Shown here in pieces: positions 40,262 to 48,661 of a stretch of 55,685 bases of DNA; the stretch's first letter is position 1; every line of letters starts with the position of its first letter. The stretch is from an uncultured Collinsella sp. (GTDB taxonomy: Bacteria; Actinomycetota; Coriobacteriia; Coriobacteriales; Coriobacteriaceae), in the NCBI GenBank assembly GCA_902493515.1, contig CABUPE010000015.1, forward strand, positions 1 to 55,685. The letters are read 5' to 3'. The notes below the pieces were generated by a model. The model was not told where the DNA came from. It searched no databases and worked only from the letters and a program-made list of their open reading frames with translations. The translations under genes were made by a program, and so were the position numbers.

Positions 40262-40885
40262 ATGACCATAGGTATGGGTGATCTTGCACTTTTGATACTG
40301 TTCGTGCTGTGCCTTGCGATCTTTGTTTACCTGCTGATCAAGGTCCTCAAAGGACGGGCTATAAGAATCGATGAGGTGGGATACTTGCTGCTTGTCGAGA
40401 GGCTTCGGTCGCCGGTGTTGACGGCCGCGATGAAAGCCGCCTCGAGTTTGGCGTCGCTGCCGTTTGTCGTCGGTGTGCTAGCCGCGGCGATGCTGTGGGC
40501 GCCCAATTGGGCCCATGTTGTCTGGGCCGCCTTCAATGTCGGTGCTATCAGCGCAATCGACCAGCTGTTAAAGGTACTTGTGCGTCGACCTCGTCCACAG
40601 GGATTTCGGCTTGTCGAGGCACCGGGGCTGAGCTTCCCCTCGGGCCACTCGATGGCGGCCATGGCGTTTTATGGCTATGGCATATGGTTGGTGCGGTGTG
40701 GCGTGTGTGGCCTTCCGTTCGGCGCCGCCATCGAGGTTGCACTTGCGTGCGTCATCCTTGCGGTGGGTGTCAGCCGTGTCTATCTGGGCGTGCACTACGT
40801 TTCGGATGTGCTGGGCGGGTTTTGCCTGTCTTTTGTCTGGCTCATCCTGTTCGTGCGTCTTGGCCCTTGGATTTTGACCGCCTAA
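40262..40885 (+). CDS. PAP2-family membrane phosphatase
   Basis: 207 residues, ATG 40262 with GAGGGGG upstream. About five hydrophobic segments. The three phosphatase motifs are KVLVRRPRP, PSGHSM and SRVYLGVHYVSDV, with the His residues in place. It is a lipid phosphatase of the PgpB/BcrC type, possibly acting on undecaprenyl pyrophosphate, but the motifs do not resolve the substrate. Confidence 0.92.
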   Translation: MTIGMGDLALLILFVLCLAIFVYLLIKVLKGRAIRIDEVGYLLLVERLRSPVLTAAMKAASSLASLPFVVGVLAAAMLWAPNWAHVVWAAFNVGAISAIDQLLKVLVRRPRPQGFRLVEAPGLSFPSGHSMAAMAFYGYGIWLVRCGVCGLPFGAAIEVALACVILAVGVSRVYLGVHYVSDVLGGFCLSFVWLILFVRLGPWILTA

Positions 40886-41026
40886 TTGTCGCAACTGGAC
40901 GCCATGTCGGATCGAATCTGATTTTAACGCAGCCCTAAAGAGCGCGAAACAGCTCGGAAAAGCTCGCTTCGTAGCATGAGCCTAACGATCGATACCACCA
41001 TAAAGCACGGAAGGGTTGTGGGGATA

Positions 41027-41551
41027 ATGGTCAACTATGGGTTTGGTATGCCGACGCGCTTGGTTGCGGATGGGGATGTGGCTCGCTGGTGCGGGCGATT
41101 GGTTGCCCACTATGGCGGCACCAAGGCACTGGTCGTGCTGGGAGGCGACAAGCACACGCGCGATGAGCTCGTTTCGGCGGCGCTGGGCTCGCTCGATCGT
41201 GCCCTGCTCGAACGCGTACTCTTTCGTTGCGGTTCGGCCGGGGGCGACGGGGGAGACGATTTGGTCGATGAGGCCGTAGCCCTGGCAACCGATGAGGGCG
41301 TGGACTTTGTCCTGGCGATTGGCGATGCCGATACTGCTGGCTTTGCGCGCGAGCTCGCGCGTCGCATGGCGGCGCTCGATGCCGGCGAAGACGGTTTTGT
41401 CCCTTATGGATGCATTCTCTCGGAGGGCAAGGCGCCTGCTGTCGTGGGCACCGGTGAGGTTCCCGTTTTTGCCATTATCGCGCCCGAACTGCTGGAGGGC
41501 ATCGGGTCTCCTCTGCGTGAGTTGCTCGGTAGCATCTGCGCCGCGGCCTAA
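41027..41551 (+). CDS. half-length iron-alcohol dehydrogenase-like protein
   Basis: 174 residues from ATG 41027 (ATG 40976 is in frame and longer). MVNYGFGMPTRLVADGDV...TKALVVLGGDKHTRDELV matches the N-terminal nucleotide-binding domain of Fe-dependent alcohol dehydrogenases. The GGGS-type NAD motif is degenerate (AIGDADTAGFAREL) and the whole C-terminal iron-binding domain is missing, so it is unlikely to be a working dehydrogenase. It could be a retained small protein or a decaying gene; the frame is intact. Confidence 0.65.
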   Translation: MVNYGFGMPTRLVADGDVARWCGRLVAHYGGTKALVVLGGDKHTRDELVSAALGSLDRALLERVLFRCGSAGGDGGDDLVDEAVALATDEGVDFVLAIGDADTAGFARELARRMAALDAGEDGFVPYGCILSEGKAPAVVGTGEVPVFAIIAPELLEGIGSPLRELLGSICAAA

Positions 41552-41561
41552 TATTTGCCAT

Positions 41562-41625
41562 AAAAGGACGGGTTATTTTTGGTTGGTAAAGCGTTTGACC
41601 TGCCAAAATAAGCCTGTCCCTTTTT
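41562..41625. repeat. imperfect palindrome with the GGGACAGG repeat, copy 2
   Basis: The arms AAAAGGACGGGTTATTTTTGG and its imperfect inverse (about 41599-41624) pair over roughly 26 bases. The right arm on the minus strand carries the same AAAAAGGGACAGG word seen at 40174. It may also serve as a terminator for the preceding gene, since T5 follows. Confidence 0.6.
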
Positions 41626-41750
41626 AATCGGTTGCCGTTTGGGGGCCGATTGGCAACGCTCGCTGATTGTAGTCTTGACCTGCGCTAGAATAGTGGCATC
41701 TGAATGTCCGGGCGCATGGAGGCGTGCGCCCGTATGCTGAGGAGGACTCT

Positions 41751-43445
41751 ATGGCAACTGTTGCCGCACCTATCGATGCTACGTCGACTGCCGCTTGGAA
41801 GGCGCTCGAGGCTCATCAGGAGAAGCTCGAGGCCGAAGGTATCGACCTCAAGGCCTGGTTCGCTGCTGACGCCGACCGCGTGAACAAGCTGAGCTTTGAC
41901 GCCGGTGACCTGCACTTCGATCTGTCGAAGAACCTGGTGACCGATGAGACCGTCAAGCTGCTGTGCGATCTTGCCCGCGAGGTGAAGCTCGAGGAGCGCC
42001 GCGACGCCATGTTCTCTGGCGAGCACATCAACACTACCGAGGACCGCGCTGTCCTGCACACCGCGCTGCGCCGCCCGGCAAGCGAGAAGGGCCAGTTCAT
42101 CGTCGACGGCCAGGACGTCGTCGCCGACGTGCACGAGGTCCTCGACCGCATGTATGCCTTCGCCGAGCGCGTGCGCTCCGGTGAGTGGAAGGGCGTTACC
42201 GGCAAGAAGATCGAGCATCTGGTGTCCATCGGCATCGGCGGCTCCGACCTGGGCCCGGTCATGGCCTACGAGGCTCTGCGTCCCTATGCCGACGCCGGTA
42301 TCGACTGCCGCTACATCTCCAACATCGACCCCAACGACCAGGCCGAGAAGCTCAAGGGCCTGGATCCCGAGACCACGCTCGTAATCATCGTCTCCAAGAC
42401 CTTCACCACGCTCGAGACCCTCACCAACGCCCGCGAGGTCAAGACCTGGATGCTCGAGCAGCTCAAGGCTCAGGGCGCCATCGACGGCTCCGATGAGCAG
42501 AACGCCGAGGCCGTGGCAAAGCACTTCGTCGCCGTTTCCACCGCACTCGAGAAGGTCGAGGCCTTCGGTATCGACCCCGCCAACGCCTTCGGTTTCTGGA
42601 ACTGGGTCGGTGGCCGCTATTCCGTTGACTCCGCCGTGGGCCTGTCGCTGATCGTCGTGCTCGGCCCCGAGCGCTTCCAGCAGTTCCTCGAGGGCTTCCA
42701 CGCCATCGACGAGTACTTCTGCAACACCCCGCTCGAGAACAACGCCGTCGCGCTGATGGGCCTGCTCAATGTCTGGTACGTCAACTTCTTCGGTTCCAAG
42801 AGCCACGCCGTGCTGCCGTACTGCCAGTACCTGCACCGCTTCCCGGCCTACCTGCAGCAGCTCACCATGGAGTCCAACGGCAAGCATGTCCGCTGGGACG
42901 GCAGCGCCGTGACCTCCGACACCGGTGAGATCTTCTGGGGCGAGCCCGGCACCAACGGCCAGCATGCCTTCTATCAGCTGCTGCACCAGGGCACTGTGGT
43001 GGTTCCGGCCGACTTCATCGCCTTCGCCAATACCGCCAACCCTGCGACCGACGGCGGCCAGGATGTCCACGAGCTGTTCCTGGGCAACTTCCTGGCCCAG
43101 ACCAAGGCGCTCGCCTTTGGTAAGACGGCCGATGAGGTTCGTGCCGAGGGCACGCCCGAGCAGATCGTCCCGGCCCGTTGCTTTGAGGGCAATCGCCCGA
43201 CGACCTCGATCTTCGGCGACACGCTGACCCCGTTCGCACTCGGCGAGCTCATCGCCCTGTACGAGCACATCACGTTTGTCGAGGGCACGGTCTGGGGCAT
43301 CGACTCCTACGACCAGTGGGGCGTCGAGCTGGGCAAGCAGCTTGCCAAGCAGATTACCCCGGCCTTCCACGATGACGCCGCCAAGGCCGAGCAGGACGCT
43401 TCGACCCAGGCGCTCATCGAGTTCTATCGCGCGCATCGCAAGTAG
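41751..43445 (+). CDS. pgi: glucose-6-phosphate isomerase
   Basis: 564 residues from ATG 41751 behind GAGGAGG. The family signatures SIGIGGSDLGPVMAYEAL, ISNIDPND, VSKTFTTLETLTNA and the C-terminal GRYSVDSAVGLS and MESNGKHVRWDG are present, with active-site Glu, His and Lys. It interconverts glucose-6-phosphate and fructose-6-phosphate. Codon use is strongly biased, as expected for a highly expressed gene. Confidence 0.97.
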   Translation: MATVAAPIDATSTAAWKALEAHQEKLEAEGIDLKAWFAADADRVNKLSFDAGDLHFDLSKNLVTDETVKLLCDLAREVKLEERRDAMFSGEHINTTEDRAVLHTALRRPASEKGQFIVDGQDVVADVHEVLDRMYAFAERVRSGEWKGVTGKKIEHLVSIGIGGSDLGPVMAYEALRPYADAGIDCRYISNIDPNDQAEKLKGLDPETTLVIIVSKTFTTLETLTNAREVKTWMLEQLKAQGAIDGSDEQNAEAVAKHFVAVSTALEKVEAFGIDPANAFGFWNWVGGRYSVDSAVGLSLIVVLGPERFQQFLEGFHAIDEYFCNTPLENNAVALMGLLNVWYVNFFGSKSHAVLPYCQYLHRFPAYLQQLTMESNGKHVRWDGSAVTSDTGEIFWGEPGTNGQHAFYQLLHQGTVVVPADFIAFANTANPATDGGQDVHELFLGNFLAQTKALAFGKTADEVRAEGTPEQIVPARCFEGNRPTTSIFGDTLTPFALGELIALYEHITFVEGTVWGIDSYDQWGVELGKQLAKQITPAFHDDAAKAEQDASTQALIEFYRAHRK

Positions 43446-43477
43446 TCGCTGCTGTTAACGCATCGCGCCTTATAGTC

Positions 43478-43515
43478 AGGGGCCCGTATCCTATCGGATG
43501 CGGGCCCCTTTGCTT
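43478..43515 (+). terminator. terminator of pgi
   Basis: 14-bp stem with one G-T pair (43478-43491 with 43496-43509) followed by TTTGCTTT. Confidence 0.85.
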
Positions 43516-43586
43516 TGCCGTAGTCCCGGGGCGCACGGCCTTTGTGGAACATCGCTGGGGCGCCGCGCGCCGCGAGAACCCTGCGC

Positions 43587-44891
43587 CTAGATCTCGGCCT
43601 CCGCATGGTCTCGCTGCGCCTCGGGCAGCTCCCCGTAGAGCGGATGGTCTTCGAGCCTAAAGCGCTCGACCTGTTCGGGAGTGCGACCGCGCACAAAGAG
43701 CCACGAGCGATCGATCGGCGTCGCCATGAGCGTGCTGGGCAGCGCGTCGGCGCGGTCGGAAAACACCCGGGCACTCTCGGGATCCTGGAACGCCAGCACC
43801 AGATGCGTGTCGCAGTTGCCCATGATGGAGCGTGCGCGTGCCTCGCCATAGAGCGCATCGAGCTGGTTGGTCGACTGCAGCAGCAGCGTTGCCCAGATGT
43901 TGCGGCTTCGGATAATCGAGAGCACGTTGTCGATCTGGGGGATCTGCAGATTTGCGAAGTCATCGAGCATAAAGCGCACGGGCACGGGCAGGCTGCCGTC
44001 GGGCTGCCTATCGGCCTCACGAATGAGGCCCATAAACGCCTGCGAAATAAAGAGGCCGGTCAGCGGATCGAGATTGCGGTCAATATCGCTCACGGTTACA
44101 AACAGGACGCAGGGGGTGTGTCCCATGGAAGCGAAGTTCACCTGATGGCACTCACGATAGAGCTGTGCCGCACCGTCGAATCCCAGACACATGACCTTTT
44201 CGGCAAGGATGCCGACGATGCTCGCGTGCATGCGCTCGGCATTTTGCGTAATGGCGTAGCGCCGCCATAGCGAGAGGGCATAGCTTTGGGGGTCGGTCGT
44301 GATCAGGTCGTCAAACAATCGACCCGTGGCACCGTCCTGCAGGTGCTCGATCAGCTTGATGACCGAGCTGATCGTCTGCTCGTCGGCGGGTAGCTGTTCG
44401 GTGACGTAGGCGATAAGACACGACAGCAGGTTTGCCGCCGCATGATCCCAAAAAGGCTGGTTGTTGTCCTCGATGGGGCAGATGGCCTTTGCCACCGAGA
44501 GGATGTCCTGCTGGTTGGGCCTGCCGTCCGCCTTGCGGCGAATGTGCCTCAGGGGGTTGTAGCCGCAGCGGTCGATGCCGGGCGCAAGGGCCGGGACGGT
44601 GTTGAGGTCGGCGAAGTTGAGGCATTGCACGCGGTAACCGTGGGCTGCCAGCACGGGTCCCACTTCGCGACAGAGCGTGCCTTTGGTGTCGAGCACGATG
44701 TAGCTTGCGTTCATTTGCAGCAGGTTGGGCTTGAGGACGTTTCGGGTCTTGCCGGCTCCCGAGGGGCCGATCACAAGTGCGTTGTTGTTGAGTCCCGTTT
44801 GGCGGGTGTCGCAGGAGAGCGTTCGATCCTTGGCGAGGATGGTGGACGATGCGGACTCAGATGCGGCGAGGCGGCTGGCGAGGTTAGACAT
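43587..44891 (-). CDS. VirD4/TraG-like ATPase without membrane domain
   Basis: 434 residues from ATG 44891 (GGAGG 7 bases upstream). Walker A is GPSGAGKT (42-49) and Walker B is RFMLDDFAN (306-314), with Asp-Asp in place of the usual Asp-Glu. NASYIVLDTKG and the RSRNIWATLLLQSTNQL segment are coupling-protein hallmarks. TraG/VirD4 proteins normally begin with transmembrane helices; none is seen here. The gene overlaps the ClpP-like gene by 8 bases. No relaxase, mating-pair or other conjugation gene is in the window, so it may not act in conjugation. Confidence 0.85.
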   Translation of the reverse strand: MSNLASRLAASESASSTILAKDRTLSCDTRQTGLNNNALVIGPSGAGKTRNVLKPNLLQMNASYIVLDTKGTLCREVGPVLAAHGYRVQCLNFADLNTVPALAPGIDRCGYNPLRHIRRKADGRPNQQDILSVAKAICPIEDNNQPFWDHAAANLLSCLIAYVTEQLPADEQTISSVIKLIEHLQDGATGRLFDDLITTDPQSYALSLWRRYAITQNAERMHASIVGILAEKVMCLGFDGAAQLYRECHQVNFASMGHTPCVLFVTVSDIDRNLDPLTGLFISQAFMGLIREADRQPDGSLPVPVRFMLDDFANLQIPQIDNVLSIIRSRNIWATLLLQSTNQLDALYGEARARSIMGNCDTHLVLAFQDPESARVFSDRADALPSTLMATPIDRSWLFVRGRTPEQVERFRLEDHPLYGELPEAQRDHAEAEI

Positions 44892-45501
44892 GGGCGACCT
44901 CCTTGGTGGTCGAGAGAATTTCGTGGACAAAGCCGAGCTCGACGGCGCGCTCGGCCGAAAGGTAGGTGTCTTTTGCAGTGAGGGACTGGATGCGCTTGGG
45001 CGTGAGGCCGCTGCGGTCCGAGAGGATTTGCGTGAGGGTCTTGCGGGTCTGCATGAGACGCCGGCTGGTTTCCTGCAACGCAAGTGCCGAGCCGCCTGCC
45101 CCCTGGGGGATCAGCGGGTCGTGAATCATGAGCTCTGCATGGGGCGCCATACGGCGATTGTCGCCGCCCATAAAGATCACGGCGCCCATGGACGCGGCGA
45201 ATTCCAGGCAGACGGTGCGGATGGGGCACGATGCGAGGCGCATGGCGTCATAGATCGCAAGACCCGATCGCACGCTTCCGCCGGCGCTGGCGACAAATAT
45301 GGTGATGGGGCGGCTGGGGTCGGTGGCATCGAGCAGGCGGATCTGCTGGCATAGGTCGTGGGCCATCGGGGTTTCGATGTTTCCCATGACGGAGAGCTCG
45401 CGACGGGCGAGCATCTCATCGTAAATGCTGGTGAGCGTGATACCTCGGGCGGATTCACGCATGGTGAGGGGGCTGATGATGGGGGAATGATTGGTGTCCA
45501 T
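44884..45501 (-). CDS. ClpP-like serine protease
   Basis: 205 residues from ATG 45501 behind AAAGGAG. ClpP features are clear: FVASAGGSV, FAASMGAVIF with Ser104, MIHDPL with His127 and AKDTYLSAERA with Asp178, so the catalytic triad is complete. It is shorter and more divergent than housekeeping ClpP, resembling the phage and mobile-element type. There is no ClpX or ClpA beside it; instead it overlaps a VirD4-like ATPase gene by 8 bases. Confidence 0.88.
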   Translation of the reverse strand: MDTNHSPIISPLTMRESARGITLTSIYDEMLARRELSVMGNIETPMAHDLCQQIRLLDATDPSRPITIFVASAGGSVRSGLAIYDAMRLASCPIRTVCLEFAASMGAVIFMGGDNRRMAPHAELMIHDPLIPQGAGGSALALQETSRRLMQTRKTLTQILSDRSGLTPKRIQSLTAKDTYLSAERAVELGFVHEILSTTKEVAHV

Positions 45502-45564
45502 GAGGACTCCTTTCTGTTGGTTGTGTTGTGGAATAGGATTGTTGCCCGCGGAGGGGCTGGCGGG

Positions 45565-46455
45565 CTACAGGGTTCGTCCGAGCCTGAGATCGAGCTCGGT
45601 TGTGGGGCAGGCTGCCTGTTCGTGCGGCTCGCAAGCGCCAAGGGCTCCAAAGCGATGGAGCGTTGCGGCGGGCGTGGTGTAGGCGAGCCGCAGCTGATGC
45701 TCGACAGGGGCACATCCGTCATTTTTGTAATGAGCCGCGTAGTACTGCGCGATGCTGGCGTTCATCTCGCTGCCATTGCGATGGCGCTCAAACTGGCGTC
45801 TGCAGGTCTCGATGATCTTTGCTACCGACTTGGGTGCCGTCGCGGGAACAAGGGCGAGATAGCCCTCAAATAGCTCGTTGATGCTCAGGAGGCACAGCAG
45901 GTCAATCAGCGTCCTTATGGCTGCTCCCTCGGCGGAAAAGTGCGCGGTCATGCGGTTATATCGGTTGCGGTCGACGATGGCCGCATGGGGTCTTGGAGTT
46001 TTCTGCCCCGTGGTCCCGGGCTTTTGCCGCGCCCGTGTATTGAGCTCGACGTTGCAGCGCTTGAGGCCGCCCAACGGAAGGAACAGTGCGGTGCGCAGGG
46101 TGTTCCGCTTGCTTTCGAGTTCATGACGCTCGTCGGGTTCCCATTCGAGCTTGAGTTTCGTGTCGAGCGCCGTAAGCATATGGGCTAGGCAGCCTACGGT
46201 AAGAACGTACGAATCGTTGTCGCGTTTTGGGGCATAGGGGTCTGTCAGCTTGCGAATGTCGGGGTCGCCCATGATCTTTGTGCAGCGCTTCAGCAGTTGA
46301 GGGTGGTCGGCCAAGATCGTCGCGAGCGGTAGCGACGCGTAGTTCTTGATGGTCGCGGCGGCAAAGGCGGCGTCATATTCGTTTGCATATGCTCGCTCAA
46401 TGCGGGCATCCAGAATGCTTTTCTTATCGCCGTCTTCAGCGTGGCGGTTTGTCAT
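45565..46455 (-). CDS. unrecognised protein, first gene of the ClpP/VirD4-like operon
   Basis: 296 residues from ATG 46455, with GGAG 6 bases upstream. The sequence is hydrophilic, Ala/Leu/Arg-rich and mostly helical, with no signal peptide or membrane segment. Neither a catalytic motif nor a known fold is apparent. The upstream frame (back to 46611) would add a His-rich stretch but has no site. It precedes the ClpP-like gene by 63 bases and probably belongs to the same transcript. Possible roles are substrate adaptor or structural partner, by position only. Confidence 0.75.
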   Translation of the reverse strand: MTNRHAEDGDKKSILDARIERAYANEYDAAFAAATIKNYASLPLATILADHPQLLKRCTKIMGDPDIRKLTDPYAPKRDNDSYVLTVGCLAHMLTALDTKLKLEWEPDERHELESKRNTLRTALFLPLGGLKRCNVELNTRARQKPGTTGQKTPRPHAAIVDRNRYNRMTAHFSAEGAAIRTLIDLLCLLSINELFEGYLALVPATAPKSVAKIIETCRRQFERHRNGSEMNASIAQYYAAHYKNDGCAPVEHQLRLAYTTPAATLHRFGALGACEPHEQAACPTTELDLRLGRTL

Positions 46456-46945
46456 AGCTTCTCCAATCGGTTGATGTTCGTGCTGTTTGTTGATGTGTTG
46501 GTTGTCGTGAGTGATGTGCTTGCCGTGGGTGATGTGCTGACGTTGGGGTGCTATGCGGTTTTCAATGAGCCCGTGAGGCAGTTGCTGCAGGGGCTGGATG
46601 GAACGGCCCATGCAAGGCGGAAGGCATCGTGCTCAAAATCGAGACAGCAATGCCCTGGGTGCCTCACATGTGGCAGTTACCTCATTAAGTTGTCATTGCG
46701 TTTGGGGTTGTACTTTGCCGATCTTCCTTCTCTTACACGCTAAAACTCAAACTTCATATGCTCGATCTACTTAAAACCGCAACGGCGGTCTTTTATCAAC
46801 TTATATGTCGGAACGCGTCTTTGCAAGTACTTTTTTGCGTTTGTTTCAAATGGGGTGGTTTTGCAACCGTCACGCGCCACGCTATGCGAACGTGCCCCGG
46901 CTCGGATAAGATAGTGCGCGATAAAAACGATGCAAGGAGGCATAT
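46456..46945. other. 490-base intergenic region upstream of the divergent genes
   Basis: It holds two adjacent 18-bp repeats (46502-46519 and 46520-46537, 16 of 18 identical) next to the 5' end of the minus-strand operon. A small hairpin lies at about 46774-46796. AAGGAGG (46935-46941) serves the next plus-strand gene. No gene is seen. Confidence 0.5.
46502..46537. repeat. tandem 18-bp repeat
   Basis: Two directly adjacent units (TTGTCGTGAGTGATGTGC and TTGCCGTGGGTGATGTGC) upstream of the unrecognised gene on the minus strand. They may be a regulator-binding site or part of an unused N-terminal frame. Confidence 0.65.
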
Positions 46946-47788
46946 ATGGCAATCAAAGCCATCGCGATGGATATCGACGGTACGCTCACCAACGATCAGA
47001 AAGTGATTGGTCCGCGTACGCGCGAGAAGCTGCTCGCGGCGCAGGAGTCGGGCATTAAGCTCATTTTGGCTTCGGGCCGTCCCGCATGGGGGCTGCACGC
47101 CTTGGCGCAGGAGCTCGACCTTCAAAACCATGACGGTCTGCTGGTGGCCTTTAACGGCGCTCACGTCGTCGATGCCCAGACCGACGAGGTGCTGTTCGAT
47201 CAGGCTATGCCTGCCGACGAATTGCATCGTCTGATTGATCACCTGCGAAATTTTGACGTGATCCCTATGATTTCGCTCGGTCGCGATCTGCACGTCGAGG
47301 ATTCGTACCATTGCATGATCACGCTGCCTGGCGGCTCGCAGAAGAATATCGTCAAGTATGAGCGCGACGCGTGCGATCTTAAGATTCGCGAGGTGGAGAG
47401 CCTGCATGAGGTCGTTGATGCTTATCCCGTGGACAAGCTGCTCACTGCGGGCGACCCGGCCTATCTGCAAGCGCATCACGAGGAGATGTATGCGCCCTTT
47501 AAGCAGGCGCTTTCGGGCATGTTTACGGCTGACTGGTACTTTGAGTACACGGCGCCCGGTATCGACAAGGCCCGTGCGCTCGAGGGTGCCCTGCCCAAGC
47601 TCGGCATCGATGCCAGTGAGGTCGTGTCGTTTGGCGACGGCCAGAACGACAAGTCCATGATTGAGTGGGCCGGCACCGGTGTTGCCATGGGCAACGCCGT
47701 CGATGAGGTTAAGGCTGTGGCCCAGATGGTGACCGCCAATAACAACGAAGACGGTATTGCGGTGGCGCTGGATAAGCTGCTGGGTTAG
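46946..47788 (+). CDS. Cof-type HAD-IIB phosphatase
   Basis: 280 residues, ATG 46946 behind AAGGAGG. Motif I AMDIDGTLT, motif II LASGRP, and motifs III and IV in GIDASEVVSFGDGQNDKSM are intact. It is a sugar-phosphate or nucleotide phosphatase of the YidA/YbiV group; the cap domain does not reveal the substrate. It is the second such enzyme in the window. Confidence 0.93.
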   Translation: MAIKAIAMDIDGTLTNDQKVIGPRTREKLLAAQESGIKLILASGRPAWGLHALAQELDLQNHDGLLVAFNGAHVVDAQTDEVLFDQAMPADELHRLIDHLRNFDVIPMISLGRDLHVEDSYHCMITLPGGSQKNIVKYERDACDLKIREVESLHEVVDAYPVDKLLTAGDPAYLQAHHEEMYAPFKQALSGMFTADWYFEYTAPGIDKARALEGALPKLGIDASEVVSFGDGQNDKSMIEWAGTGVAMGNAVDEVKAVAQMVTANNNEDGIAVALDKLLG

Positions 47789-47810
47789 AATCGCCGATAA
47801 TGCATGGTTC

Positions 47811-47836
47811 GGGCGCCTGCTTACAGGCGCCCTTTT
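47811..47836 (+). terminator. terminator between two HAD genes
   Basis: 9-bp stem GGGCGCCTG/CAGGCGCCC with a CTTA loop and T4. Confidence 0.8.
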
Positions 47837-47851
47837 GTTAGGGAGGGTGCC

Positions 47852-48511
47852 GTGTCCGCATTTCCGTTCGACGCCGTTATCTTTGACATGGACGGCGTCA
47901 TTGTCGATACCGAGTATTACTACCTGGGCGAGACTGCCGCGTTTGCCAAGGAGCTTGGGCTTAACCTGACTCAAGAGGAGTTGAATGGGCAGGTCGGTAC
48001 CTCGCATCAGTTCTTCCTGCATATGCTGGTCGATTGGTTTGAGCGCGCCGGTAAGGGGCATTTCACTGGCGAGGAAGCGTTGGCCCGTTGGGACGAGTGG
48101 GCGCATAAGCGTCCGCGCGACTATCAGGCTTTGATTAACCCAGGCGCCGTGGATACGATTCGAGAGCTGCCGCGCCGCGGCGTTCGCGTGGCGCTTGCCA
48201 GCTCGTCTCCCATGGATAGCATCGAGGAAGTGCTCAATGCATGCGGGCTGTCGGATGCCTTTGAGTATGTGGTGAGCGGCGAGCAGTTTAAGGAGAGCAA
48301 GCCCGAGCCCGACATCTACCTGCATGCGCTGGACCTGCTGGGGCTGCCCGCGAATCGCTGCTGCTGCGTTGAGGATTCGGTGCCTGGCATCACTGCCGGC
48401 AAGCGAGCCGGCCTGACAGTTATTGCCAAGCGCGAGGAGCGCTTTGGCTTTAGCCAGGATGCCGCGGACAAGATTATCGACCAGCTGCCGGAACTGCTCA
48501 CGCTTTCTTAG
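47852..48511 (+). CDS. HAD phosphatase, beta-phosphoglucomutase-like subfamily
   Basis: 219 residues from GTG 47852 with GGGAGGG upstream. Motif I is VIFDMDGVIVDTE, motif II ALASSS, motif III KPEPDIY and motif IV VEDSVPGI, with a helical cap. It may be a sugar-phosphate phosphatase or mutase-like enzyme; the cap does not fix the substrate. Confidence 0.92.
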   Translation: MSAFPFDAVIFDMDGVIVDTEYYYLGETAAFAKELGLNLTQEELNGQVGTSHQFFLHMLVDWFERAGKGHFTGEEALARWDEWAHKRPRDYQALINPGAVDTIRELPRRGVRVALASSSPMDSIEEVLNACGLSDAFEYVVSGEQFKESKPEPDIYLHALDLLGLPANRCCCVEDSVPGITAGKRAGLTVIAKREERFGFSQDAADKIIDQLPELLTLS

Positions 48512-48595
48512 GAGCGCGGTAGTTGCGCGTTTTTCGGGTCTGATGAGTAAATAGCCAACATTTTGGTGCGACACCTAGCATACTTTAAGCTAATG

Positions 48596-48634
48596 CGGGC
48601 TTAAGGGCTTGTTGAATGCCCTTAAGCCCGTTTT
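48596..48634 (+). terminator. terminator of the HAD gene
   Basis: Perfect 13-bp stem (48596-48608 with 48618-48630) followed by T4. Confidence 0.88.
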
Positions 48635-48661
48635 AGAATTAATTGTGCTGGGAGAGGGTAT

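Noticed and set aside
41685..43436. 583-residue open frame antisense to pgi
   Set aside because: Shadow of a highly biased gene; composition is Val/Gly/Leu/Asp-rich without any domain.
43587..46455. Intact integrative conjugative element
   Set aside because: Only a VirD4-like gene is present; relaxase, VirB-type genes, integrase and attachment repeats are missing.
46502..46537. Possible CRISPR array
   Set aside because: Only two adjacent 18-bp units with no spacers and no cas genes.
46441..46743. 100-residue plus-strand frame in the intergenic region
   Set aside because: Low-complexity Val/Leu start caused by the tandem repeats, no ribosome site, no recognisable domain.
46796..48574. 592-residue antisense frame across two HAD genes
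   Set aside because: Both HAD genes have complete catalytic motifs on the plus strand; the antisense frame has none.
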